A stretch of 64,000 bases of DNA from an uncultured Oscillospiraceae bacterium (GTDB lineage Bacteria > Bacillota > Clostridia > Oscillospirales > Ruminococcaceae), in the NCBI GenBank assembly GCA_910579175.1, contig CAJTTB010000007.1, positions 62,001 to 126,000 of the forward strand, in the 5' to 3' direction. Position 1 is the stretch's first letter. Every line of letters begins with the position of its first letter. The translations under genes were made by a program, and so were the position numbers. The notes beneath the pieces were generated by a model. It saw only the letters and a program-made list of their open reading frames with translations. It did not search any database and had not been told where the DNA came from. Of this stretch, positions 15,736 through 23,617 are shown in pieces.

Positions 15736-16374
15736 ATGACAAAAAAACAACGGGCTTTGTTGGCAATTGAACAACTCAAAGAAATATATCCAGATGCTGT
15801 GTGTTCTTTGGATTATCGAGAACCATATGAATTGCTGATTTCTGTTCGACTGTCTGCTCAGTGTACCGATGCTAGAGTCAATATTGTCACAAAAGAGCTA
15901 TTTGCAAAATACACCACTTTAAAATCTTTAGCAGAAGCAGAGTATGAAGATATTGAGCGCATTGTAAGACCTTGTGGTTTGGGAAAAACCAAAGCAAGGG
16001 ATATCATCTCTATGTCAAAAACATTAATAGAAGAATATCACTCTGTTGTACCTGATACAATGGAAGAATTGCTCAAATTATCTGGTGTAGGACGCAAAAC
16101 AGCCAATTTAATTTTGGGAGATGTCTATGGAAAGCCTTCTGTTGTAACCGATACCCATTGTATTCGCATTTGTGGAAAGTTGGGATTGACCGATGGCAGT
16201 AAAGTTCCTTTATCGGTAGAAAAACAATTGTGGAAAATTCTACCACCAGCAGAAAGTGGCGCATTTTGTCATAGATTGGTCTTGTTCGGCAGAGAATACT
16301 GTACAGCACGTTCTCCAAAATGTGATATCTGTCCATTGAGAAAAGAAGTTTGTAAAAATCCCCTTACAAAATAA
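15736..16374 (+). CDS. nth: Endonuclease III (DNA glycosylase/AP lyase)
   Basis: This 212-residue base-excision enzyme removes oxidised pyrimidines and cleaves AP sites. The helix-hairpin-helix LSGVGRKTANLILG carries the catalytic lysine, and the catalytic aspartate lies in VVTDTHCIRI. The [4Fe-4S] cysteines are C189, C196, C199 and C206, a spacing of 6-2-6 rather than the usual 6-2-5. The gene has its own promoter and a bidirectional terminator that overlaps its stop codon. Confidence 0.93.
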   Translation: MTKKQRALLAIEQLKEIYPDAVCSLDYREPYELLISVRLSAQCTDARVNIVTKELFAKYTTLKSLAEAEYEDIERIVRPCGLGKTKARDIISMSKTLIEEYHSVVPDTMEELLKLSGVGRKTANLILGDVYGKPSVVTDTHCIRICGKLGLTDGSKVPLSVEKQLWKILPPAESGAFCHRLVLFGREYCTARSPKCDICPLRKEVCKNPLTK

Positions 16375-16390
16375 ACTGTAAGGGGATTTT
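16355..16390. terminator. Bidirectional terminator overlapping the nth stop codon
   Basis: The arms AAAATCCCCTTACA (16355-16368) and TGTAAGGGGATTTT (16377-16390) are perfectly complementary. The 5' arm encodes the last residues of nth, and the hairpin also serves the converging thioesterase gene. Confidence 0.85.
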
Positions 16391-16392
16391 GA

Positions 16393-16875
16393 TTAATAAA
16401 ATTCTAGGCTTCTTTGTTTGCGAAGTTGATTTCTTTTGATTCCAGCTTCCCATTCTGCTTTTTCTTGCTCGGTTTGTAGAATTAACCTTGGCACTTTGGT
16501 CGGTTTTTCATGTTCGTCCAATGCAACCATAACCACATAAGCGTGATTGATAGGGCGTTTGACCCCATCTAAACTTTCAACAAAGGTATCAACTCGAATC
16601 TCCATAGAAGAGGTTCCCACATAAGTGACTTTTCCAACCAATACCACCAAATCATTGACATAAGCAGGTGCTTTAAAATGAATTTTATCCATTGAAATGG
16701 TTGTGACATTGCAGTTTGCATGTCGTCTTGCAACAACACCGGCAACGATGTCAATCCATTCCATCAGTTTGCCTCCAAATAACCGATGAGATCCATTGAT
16801 GTGTTCATTCATAATAATATGAACCTGCTTGGTTGTGGAATCTGATACATATTTTTCAGATTGTTTTTCTATCAT
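16393..16875 (-). CDS. Hotdog-fold acyl-CoA thioesterase (YciA/BFIT type)
   Basis: This 160-residue single hotdog domain hydrolyses acyl-CoA thioesters. The motif INGSHRLFGGKLMEWID, followed by VVARRHANCNVTTISMD, is typical of the YciA/cytosolic acyl-CoA hydrolase group, with the catalytic Asp in MEWID. I placed the start at ATG 16875, which has AAAGGG eight bases upstream; an in-frame ATG 18 bases earlier would put that site inside the gene. It is monocistronic. Substrate chain length cannot be read from sequence. Confidence 0.85.
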   Translation of the reverse strand: MIEKQSEKYVSDSTTKQVHIIMNEHINGSHRLFGGKLMEWIDIVAGVVARRHANCNVTTISMDKIHFKAPAYVNDLVVLVGKVTYVGTSSMEIRVDTFVESLDGVKRPINHAYVVMVALDEHEKPTKVPRLILQTEQEKAEWEAGIKRNQLRKQRSLEFY

Positions 16876-16960
16876 AATGTTACCCTTTCTCATAGATATT
16901 GATTATAATGATAGTGTAACACAATTTGATGTAATAATAATTAATAAACTAGAAAAATTT

Positions 16961-17467
16961 TCATTCATTGCTGTAATTTCGATAACCCTGTATCTGTAAA
17001 ACACGCAATTCCTGATAAGAATAGCTGTCCAATGGGCGATTGCGTGCATCAAAAGAATGCGCTGATACAAAAATTTGATTGGTGGTTGGTCTTACAACCT
17101 CTGTAACAAATAGAGAATGATAGTAGCGTACACCGTTGGACAGTTGGATAATATCTCCCAATTGTACTTCAGAAAGTGAAATTTCTTCTGTTGCAAATGG
17201 ACCCACTCCTTGGTTGGAAATTAAAAATTGGTATAGATAGGAAACTCCTGTCCAAGAAGGGGAACGATTGTCAATATCCAGATAATACCAGCCAAATGTT
17301 GGTGTATAATTCATCACGCCACATCCCTGATAAAGACACTGAGAAACAAAATTTGTGCAATCTCCTCCAATTTCATCAAAATTAAAATACTTTGGATTGC
17401 GTGAATATGCCCATTTTATTGCATAATCAACAGCTTTTTCACGTTGGTATGAGAAAGTTTTCAACAT
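16961..17467 (-). CDS. Amidase-domain protein (PF12671 type), no signal peptide
   Basis: This 168-residue papain-like amidase domain has the nucleophile C37 in GGDCTNFVSQCL and a candidate catalytic histidine in YYHSLFV, with AHS further on. The spacing DCTNFVSQ...W...LGDIIQL matches the amidase_6 family, which is often found in secreted wall hydrolases and sporulation proteins. This copy lacks a signal peptide or membrane anchor, so it may act in the mother cell or forespore, or be released by lysis. The neighbours do not clarify its role. Confidence 0.75.
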   Translation of the reverse strand: MLKTFSYQREKAVDYAIKWAYSRNPKYFNFDEIGGDCTNFVSQCLYQGCGVMNYTPTFGWYYLDIDNRSPSWTGVSYLYQFLISNQGVGPFATEEISLSEVQLGDIIQLSNGVRYYHSLFVTEVVRPTTNQIFVSAHSFDARNRPLDSYSYQELRVLQIQGYRNYSNE

Positions 17468-17629
17468 ACTGATTCCAACCTTTCTATCAATATTTTCAGA
17501 TTTGATATCATGATGTCATATCATATGAAAAAACAGATATGATTATTTTACAGTTTAGTAACCAATTTTTGATAACAATCAAGTAATATTAATATTATTA
17601 AGTAGATTAAAAAAGATGGAGTATCATGA

Positions 17630-18532
17630 GTGTTTGGATATATTAAACCCTTTAAACCTGAAATGAAAGTAAAAGAATTTGACACCTATAAAGCGATCTA
17701 TTGTGGATTATGTAAACAGCTTGGCAGTGTATATGGTCCATTTGCTAGAATGACTTTAAGCTATGATTTTACTTTTTTATCCTTGATTTCATTGAGTTTA
17801 AAAGAGGTATCTGGTCTTTTTCGACATGAAAAATGTATTGTGAATCCCTTAAAGAAAAAAGCGTGTCTAACCACCTGTGAGGATTTGACCTTTGGTGCTT
17901 CCACTGCAATGATTATGTTTTATTATAAATTAAAGGATAACTATGATGATGGCGGTATCAAAGATAAAAGTCTTTCCCTGTCGCTTATGCCATTTGCTCG
18001 CCAAGCAAAACGCAAAGCGGCAAAAAGATATCCTTATTTAGATGAAATTGTAAGTGAGTGTATCAATCAGCAAAATATCGTAGAGCACAGTGACAGTCTT
18101 AGCATTGATTATGCAGCGGAACCTTCTGCAGGGGCTTTGGGTCGCATTTTTGAATGTTTATCCGACGATAAGACCGAACAAACTGTACTGAACCGACTTG
18201 GGTATTTTGTAGGGCGTTTTGTATACTTTATTGATGCCTTAGATGATTTAGAAGACGATATCAAAACAGGTGGGTATAATATATTTTATAAAAAGTTTGT
18301 AGCCCAACAAAATACCAATTTAGAACAGATAAAAGAATATGCAAAAGGTGTTATCAATTTGACCATTGGACAAATTGCTTCTGCATATGAATTATTAAAC
18401 ATCAAACATTACAAGACCATATTAGATAATATTATTTATTTGGGGTTTCATAATAGTCTTTATCAAGTATTGCATAAAGAACAAAAAAGATTAAATAGAG
18501 AACGGGAGTTATATTATGGCAAATCCATATGA
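17630..18532 (+). CDS. DUF5685 family protein
   Basis: This 300-residue helical protein begins MFGYIKPFKPEMKV, and YCGLC (C25, C28) and the C69/C79/C83 group are typical of DUF5685. The cysteines could hold a metal. Residues 202-210 (DALDDLEDD) form an acidic cluster followed by KTGGYN, which recalls the aspartate-rich motif of head-to-head isoprenoid synthases; that similarity is my inference and may be chance. Translation starts at GTG with GGAG about ten bases upstream; a nearby ATG is out of frame. The gene overlaps the next one by 17 bases, so its product probably works with the J-domain protein. Confidence 0.75.
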   Translation: MFGYIKPFKPEMKVKEFDTYKAIYCGLCKQLGSVYGPFARMTLSYDFTFLSLISLSLKEVSGLFRHEKCIVNPLKKKACLTTCEDLTFGASTAMIMFYYKLKDNYDDGGIKDKSLSLSLMPFARQAKRKAAKRYPYLDEIVSECINQQNIVEHSDSLSIDYAAEPSAGALGRIFECLSDDKTEQTVLNRLGYFVGRFVYFIDALDDLEDDIKTGGYNIFYKKFVAQQNTNLEQIKEYAKGVINLTIGQIASAYELLNIKHYKTILDNIIYLGFHNSLYQVLHKEQKRLNRERELYYGKSI

Positions 18533-19166
18533 AGTATTAGGGGTCACACAAAATGCAAGTGATGACCAGATAAAAAGTGCTTATCGTGAGTTGGCAAAAA
18601 AATATCACCCTGATAATTATCCAACCAGTCCACTAAAAGAAGTAGCTGAAGAAAAAATGGCAGAAATCAACTCTGCTTTTGATACCATTATGAATGAAAG
18701 AAAAATTTCTGGCGCTTCTAGAACCTATCAGTCAAATGATTATCAGTCCCAGACTGGATATACTGGTCCCAATTCCAATTTACGAGATATTCGTATGATG
18801 ATTGGGCAGAATCGATTGGTAGAAGCCGAAGAGTTATTGGATGGCATTCCACCCGCTCAACGAGAAGGGGAATGGTATTTTTTAAAGGGGAGCATTTATT
18901 TTTCCAGAGGTTGGTTGGAAGATGCAACCAATCACTTTTCTACCGCCTGTCGCATGAGCCCTAACAATCCAGAATATCGCGCAGCATTAAATCGCATGAT
19001 GTGGCAAAGACAGGGGAATTTTGGCGCAGGACAACAAACCAATACCAACCCTTACCGCACACAGCCCCAAATGGGTGGTTGTAGTGCATGCGACATCTGT
19101 AATGGTCTGATTTGTGCAGACTGCTGCTGTGAATGTATGGGTGGGGACTTAATCGCTTGTTGCTAG
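18516..19166 (+). CDS. J-domain protein with TPR-like middle and cysteine-rich tail
   Basis: This 216-residue protein has an N-terminal J domain (1-62) with the HPD triad at 31-33, so it can stimulate a DnaK ATPase. Residues 88-160 look like one or two TPR helix pairs. The last 28 residues (189-216) carry ten cysteines, including runs CDIC, CADCCCEC and a terminal CC. The tail has no CxxCxGxG repeats, so it is not classical DnaJ. The 17-base overlap with the DUF5685 gene and the close downstream membrane-protein gene indicate one operon. The tail may bind metal or be lipid-modified; neither is shown. Confidence 0.8.
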   Translation: MANPYEVLGVTQNASDDQIKSAYRELAKKYHPDNYPTSPLKEVAEEKMAEINSAFDTIMNERKISGASRTYQSNDYQSQTGYTGPNSNLRDIRMMIGQNRLVEAEELLDGIPPAQREGEWYFLKGSIYFSRGWLEDATNHFSTACRMSPNNPEYRAALNRMMWQRQGNFGAGQQTNTNPYRTQPQMGGCSACDICNGLICADCCCECMGGDLIACC

Positions 19167-19176
19167 GTGAGACTTG

Positions 19177-19716
19177 ATGATGAAACAGAGTTTTAAGATG
19201 GCATATGGTGGTATTTTATGCGGATTAAGCATCGTTTTTATGTTTTTATCCAGCATTTTTCCATTTGCCGAATATGCGTTTCCTGCGATTGCGGGTATCT
19301 GTCTGATTCCAGTTGTGATTGAATTTGGTTATAAAAATGCAATTTTATGTTATGTAGTCGTTGGCATGTTATCTGCCTTGATCGTCCCCAATAAAGAATC
19401 AGTTGTGTTATTTATTGTATTTTTGGGGTATTATCCCATATTAAAGGGAAAAGTAGAAACCATGAAAAATCGAATACTAGAATGGAGTATCAAAATACTT
19501 TGGTTTAATTTAGCGGTATTATTTTCTTATTATGTCGTCATTCAAATTTTGGGAATGACACAGGTATTGGCTGATTTTGAAGTTGCAAAGTATGGAATCC
19601 TTCTGTTGTTAGCAGTGGGAAATGTGGTTTTTATCATTTATGATATTGCCTTAACTAGATTAATTTCTATGTTTTTAATACAGATTCGCCCCAAATATAT
19701 TCATAAACTAAAATAA
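19177..19716 (+). CDS. Integral membrane protein, third gene of the DUF5685/J-domain operon
   Basis: This hydrophobic protein of about 179 residues has five or six membrane segments and starts (M)MKQSFKMAYGGILCGLSIVF. The overall look, with a polar N-terminus, short loops and a basic C-terminus, resembles ECF-transporter S components or similar small membrane proteins, but I cannot assign a family. AGGTGAG lies just ahead of tandem ATGs at 19177 and 19180, and either may be used. The gap to the J-domain gene is about ten bases, and a strong terminator follows. Confidence 0.6.
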   Translation: MMKQSFKMAYGGILCGLSIVFMFLSSIFPFAEYAFPAIAGICLIPVVIEFGYKNAILCYVVVGMLSALIVPNKESVVLFIVFLGYYPILKGKVETMKNRILEWSIKILWFNLAVLFSYYVVIQILGMTQVLADFEVAKYGILLLLAVGNVVFIIYDIALTRLISMFLIQIRPKYIHKLK

Positions 19717-19744
19717 AAAGACGGTTTTTTTAAAACCGTCTTTA
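19716..19744. terminator. Terminator between the membrane-protein and phosphoesterase genes
   Basis: AAAAGACGGTTTT pairs with AAAACCGTCTTT. The hairpin overlaps the stop codons of both converging genes and is flanked by A- and T-rich ends. Confidence 0.85.
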
Positions 19745-20407
19745 TTCAATTTTTAATACATCAGTAAATACATTGTAATAATAAGGAGGTATTATCTTAT
19801 TCTTATGGTATTTTCCATAATACCAGGCTTTAAAAGTTGCTTGTTTGCGGATGACATCTAAATAATTTTGAATAAAAGAAATTCCATTTTCTTCAACATT
19901 CATTGCCTGGGTAATTTTTGTAGGAGCATCATGTGTGATAATAATATCCACCTTGTTTTGATGTGCCTGTAAATTTTCAAGTCCGTTTGAAGTTTCTTTG
20001 ACAGTTGGTTGTTCTCGTCCTTGTGTAGAAAACTCTTCTGGTAGATCAATGAGTTGTGCGGCATCTCCACCTCCAAATGTAAAGATAGATTTTCCTTCAA
20101 TTTGATAAATTTCTCCTCTTAATAGGTGAATAATACCATCTGCAATGATCTGCACTTGACCGCCATTCCACTCAGAAGTTTCATATTTTTCTAATAATTG
20201 ATAATTTTCATTACAGCCATCTACAAATAAAATTTGATATTTTTGTTTTGACAGCCATTTTAACATTTTTGTTTCTTTTTTAGAGCCGTCCCAAATAAAT
20301 CCAAAATCCCCACATACAATTAAAGTATCACCTTTTTTTAATTTTTTAATTTCCTTTTGTTTAAATCGGGTGATATCTCCGTGAGTATCTCCAGTGACAT
20401 AAATCAA
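19742..20407 (-). CDS. Calcineurin-like phosphoesterase with altered active-site motifs
   Basis: This 221-residue metallophosphoesterase-fold protein keeps GDTHGD (6-11), GDFG (33-36) and THD (158-160). The motif that is normally GNHE reads GCNEN (64-68), and the motif that is normally GHxH reads GKYH (198-201). These changes remove the bridging Asn, the general-acid His and a metal-binding His. The rest of the sequence (FVDG, EWNGG, FTFGGG, WYYG) tracks the clostridial family well, so the protein is conserved but probably has low or no phosphoesterase activity. It converges on the upstream operon and shares its terminator. Confidence 0.7.
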   Translation of the reverse strand: MIYVTGDTHGDITRFKQKEIKKLKKGDTLIVCGDFGFIWDGSKKETKMLKWLSKQKYQILFVDGCNENYQLLEKYETSEWNGGQVQIIADGIIHLLRGEIYQIEGKSIFTFGGGDAAQLIDLPEEFSTQGREQPTVKETSNGLENLQAHQNKVDIIITHDAPTKITQAMNVEENGISFIQNYLDVIRKQATFKAWYYGKYHKNKIIPPYYYNVFTDVLKIE

Positions 20408-20464
20408 GATAAGCCCTCCCGCTCATGATTTTCATATTTTAATTTAAAAGCAATGATTTGTAAC

Positions 20465-20492
20465 TTGTTTTTCCCTTAAAATATGATATACT
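20465..20492 (+). promoter_or_regulatory. Promoter of the D-Ala-D-Ala carboxypeptidase gene
   Basis: An extended -10 TGATATACT (TATACT 20487-20492) is preceded by TTGTTT at 20465-20470 with a 16-base spacer. Confidence 0.5.
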
Positions 20493-20569
20493 TTAAAATA
20501 TGATAAGATTGTATGGTTATCTAAAAAACTTACTTTTATATAATACACTGATTAAGGAGTTATGTCTAT

Positions 20570-21940
20570 ATGCACATACAAAAAACAGCAATTTTCACAT
20601 TGGTTATCATATTAATTTCGTTTTTTACCAATACAGTGTCGGCAGCGGTTACCTATGAACCTGAAAATACCACCATTAACAGTGAATCTGCTTATATGGT
20701 AAATTTGGATACTGATACACCAATTTATGCCAAAAATAAAGACCAGCTATTATGTCCTGCTTCTTTAACCAAAATCATGACAGCAACATTGGTATTGGAA
20801 ACGTTGACAGATGAACAATTAAATAAAAAAATTGTCTGTCCGACTTCAATCATGACAGATTCCTATTGGATAGAATCACAGGCGTCATTGTCCGGTTTTC
20901 TCCCCGGAGAAGAAGTGCGTATATTCGACCTATTGGTGGCATTGTTATTACAATCCGCCTGTGAGATAGGAGATGTTTTAGGAGATTATATCGGTCGGGA
21001 AATCTATGGGGGAGATATTCAAACCTTTATTGAAAAAATGAATATTAAGGCAAAGGAATTGGGATGTGAAAATACACATTTTGCCAATACACATGGACTT
21101 CATGATGATAATCAATACTCCACTGCTTATGATATCTATCTGATTACTGAACATGCGTTGGACTTGCCGCGTTTTAAAGAAATTGTCAAAGAACCTGTCT
21201 GGGAAGTTGCTCCAACCAACCTCACTCCAGAAAATAAAAAATTAATTCACACACATAAAATGTTGGCATCCTCCTCTGACTTTTATTATAAACCTGCTCT
21301 TGGAATCAAAACTGGAACAACTGATGAAAATACGCAAAATCTGGCGACTTTGGCGGAACAAGATGGATTTACTTATTTGCTAATTGTAATGGGGGGGCTA
21401 GATCGAGATGAAAGTGGTGTGCGCACACAAACGGTCTTTCGTGACTCCATTAATCTATTAAAATGGGCTTTTAATTATTTTGACATCCGAAATGTGTTGG
21501 AAACAACAACACTGGTTGCTGGTGTCCCAGTAAGACTTTCTGCCATCAAAGATCAAGTGATTGCACAACCGGCAGAAGATATTTCTGTATTGATGCCAGA
21601 GAATATTGAACTAAGTTCAATACAACAAATTCCCCATGTCCCCAAATTTTTAGATGCGCCAATTAAACAAGGGGACAAGATTGGAACTTTAGAATTAAAA
21701 CTAAAAGATGAAGTTTTGGTAACAGTAGATTTAGTTGCTTCAGAGACCATTGAGCGCAGTACCTTTTTGTATATTTTAGACCAGGTAAAAAAGTTTTTTA
21801 CCCAGCCCATGATACAAATCGGTTTGATTGTACTAGCAGTTTTAATTTTTCTTTATATCATCATTACAGCAATCTACAATCATAAGAGAAAGAGTGTAAA
21901 ATTTCAATATTCCTCTGTCAAAAAACAAAAAAAGAAATAA
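20570..21940 (+). CDS. D-alanyl-D-alanine carboxypeptidase
   Basis: This 456-residue penicillin-binding protein of the DacA/DacF class trims the terminal D-Ala from peptidoglycan stem peptides. It has a signal peptide (1-25), the SLTK active-site tetrad (S65, K68) and KTGT in the third motif. The second motif, usually SxN, reads S129-A-C131. A C-terminal PBP5-type domain and a C-terminal membrane segment (about 408-430) with a basic tail follow. The AAGGAG site is ten bases before the ATG. It has its own promoter and terminator and is not in the spoIIA-dacF arrangement, so DacF identity is not claimed. Confidence 0.9.
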   Translation: MHIQKTAIFTLVIILISFFTNTVSAAVTYEPENTTINSESAYMVNLDTDTPIYAKNKDQLLCPASLTKIMTATLVLETLTDEQLNKKIVCPTSIMTDSYWIESQASLSGFLPGEEVRIFDLLVALLLQSACEIGDVLGDYIGREIYGGDIQTFIEKMNIKAKELGCENTHFANTHGLHDDNQYSTAYDIYLITEHALDLPRFKEIVKEPVWEVAPTNLTPENKKLIHTHKMLASSSDFYYKPALGIKTGTTDENTQNLATLAEQDGFTYLLIVMGGLDRDESGVRTQTVFRDSINLLKWAFNYFDIRNVLETTTLVAGVPVRLSAIKDQVIAQPAEDISVLMPENIELSSIQQIPHVPKFLDAPIKQGDKIGTLELKLKDEVLVTVDLVASETIERSTFLYILDQVKKFFTQPMIQIGLIVLAVLIFLYIIITAIYNHKRKSVKFQYSSVKKQKKK

Positions 21941-21943
21941 ATG

Positions 21944-21976
21944 AAAAGACATTGCAAACAGCAATGTCTTTTCTTA
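21944..21976 (+). terminator. Terminator after the carboxypeptidase gene
   Basis: AAAAGACATTGC and GCAATGTCTTTT form a 12-base-pair stem followed by T-rich sequence. Confidence 0.85.
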
Positions 21977-22059
21977 TAAAAATGACAGTTGTGTTTTTCG
22001 TTATTTTTTGGTAAAATAAAATCAATTATATCATATCTTATGAGAGCAAGAGGAAATAT

Positions 22060-22563
22060 ATGAGTCAGTTACATATTGTTTTAGTACAACCCCAAATTCC
22101 CCAAAATACTGGAAACATTGCAAGAACTTGTGCAGCCACTGGGGCAAAATTACATATCGTAAAGCCGATGGGATTTGAAATCGATGATAAAAAGTTAAAG
22201 CGAGCAGGCTTGGATTATTGGTATTTACTGGATATTTATTATTATGATAATATTGAGGCGTTTTTTGAGAAAAATAGCGGCAACTTTTATTTTTTCACAA
22301 CCAAAGGGCAACAAATTTATTCTGATGTTACTTATCCAGATACAGCTTATCTAATTTTTGGAAGAGAAGACGCTGGATTAGACGAACAGCTTTTATTTGA
22401 CCATCCAGATAATTGCGTAAGAATACCCATGATAGATGATGCGAGAAGTTTAAATTTATCTAATACAGTAGCACTTGCTAGTTATGAAGTATTGAGACAA
22501 TGGGGATTTCCCCGTTTAAAGACAGCGGGTGAATTGACAAAATTTCATTGGAATGAACGATAA
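22060..22563 (+). CDS. trmL: tRNA (cytidine/uridine-34 2'-O)-methyltransferase
   Basis: This 167-residue SPOUT methyltransferase corresponds to TrmL, which 2'-O-methylates the wobble base of certain leucine tRNAs. The start HIVLVQPQIPQNTGNIAR and the C-terminal trefoil-knot segments FGREDAGL and RSLNLSNTVALASYEVLRQ are diagnostic. AAGAGGA precedes the ATG. It lies 27 bases ahead of degV and is probably co-transcribed with it. Confidence 0.92.
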   Translation: MSQLHIVLVQPQIPQNTGNIARTCAATGAKLHIVKPMGFEIDDKKLKRAGLDYWYLLDIYYYDNIEAFFEKNSGNFYFFTTKGQQIYSDVTYPDTAYLIFGREDAGLDEQLLFDHPDNCVRIPMIDDARSLNLSNTVALASYEVLRQWGFPRLKTAGELTKFHWNER

Positions 22564-22590
22564 AATCTATCAATAGAAAGGATATATACT

Positions 22591-23466
22591 ATGAACTCTA
22601 TTAAATTAATTACCGATTCTGCTTCGGATATTCCCCAAGAAACCGCGCAACGATATCAAATTGAGATACTAAATTTTCCAATTACCATTGGAGATAAATC
22701 ATATGAGTCCAATAAGGATTTTACCAATCAAGAATTTTATCAAATTTTATTAACAGAACCCAAAATCCCAACACATGCTCAGATCACCACAATCCAATTT
22801 GAAGAAAAATTTGAAGAAGTTTTTAATCAAGGCTATGAAAATTGTATCTATGTTTCAATTAATCGACTTGGCTCTAGTACGTATGACAATGCCATTATGG
22901 CAAAGAACCAATTTTATGAAAAATATCCAGAAAGAAAAGACCAATTTCACATTTATGTAATAGACTCTAGAATTTATACCATCGCTTATGGTTATCCAGT
23001 TATCCAAGCGGCGAAGAAAATTCAAAAGGGTATTTCTGTTGATGAAGTGGTCAGTTATTTGACCGATTGGTTTGAAAGCGTTGAAGTTTATTTTGCCCCT
23101 TATTCTCTAGAATTTGTCAAAAAATCAGGACGTGTGAGCTGTGCGGCTGCCTTTATGGGTGAACTGCTGGGATTAAAACCAATTATTCGCTTTAAAAACG
23201 GTGAAGTGAGTATCATTGAAAAGGTACGGGGAGAAAAAGCAATTATTCCAACCTTACTCAAATATGCGGAAAATAATATGATTCCCAAAACGCCATTTAT
23301 GGTTGTGAAAGGCTGTTTGGACGAAGCCGCTGAAAAATTAAACAAAGAAGCAGAAAAGCGTTTTCGATATCGTTCAGAGGGAATTTTTGAAGCTGGAGCA
23401 GCAATTACCATCAATGCAGGTCCCAAAATGGTTGCAATTGTGATTAAGAGCAAAAACAAATCATAA
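22591..23466 (+). CDS. DegV family fatty-acid-binding protein
   Basis: This 291-residue protein has the DegV (FakB-like) fold. It begins KLITDSASDIP, carries PTHAQITTIQFEE in the fatty-acid-binding region, and has the SGRVSCAAAF-GELLGLKPII segment typical of the family. In Staphylococcus, FakB proteins present fatty acids to the kinase FakA; no fakA is seen here, so the partner is unknown. An AAAGGATAT site precedes the ATG. Confidence 0.88.
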   Translation: MNSIKLITDSASDIPQETAQRYQIEILNFPITIGDKSYESNKDFTNQEFYQILLTEPKIPTHAQITTIQFEEKFEEVFNQGYENCIYVSINRLGSSTYDNAIMAKNQFYEKYPERKDQFHIYVIDSRIYTIAYGYPVIQAAKKIQKGISVDEVVSYLTDWFESVEVYFAPYSLEFVKKSGRVSCAAAFMGELLGLKPIIRFKNGEVSIIEKVRGEKAIIPTLLKYAENNMIPKTPFMVVKGCLDEAAEKLNKEAEKRFRYRSEGIFEAGAAITINAGPKMVAIVIKSKNKS

Positions 23467-23501
23467 ATTTGTAAATATTGGAAGTTTCTTCCCTAAAGTA
23501 C

Positions 23502-23530
23502 TTGCAAAAAAAATAATTTTAGTATAAAAT
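23502..23530 (+). promoter_or_regulatory. Promoter of pgk
   Basis: TTGCAA (23502-23507) lies 17 bases before TAAAAT (23525-23530) or 15 before the overlapping TATAAA. The leader is about 80 bases. Confidence 0.5.
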
Positions 23531-23617
23531 AAAGAAGTAGTTTGTGATTCTATTTCAAAAATAAATCATAGACAATGGTAAGAATGTGATTTCAAAAATA
23601 CTGAAAGGATGAATAAA

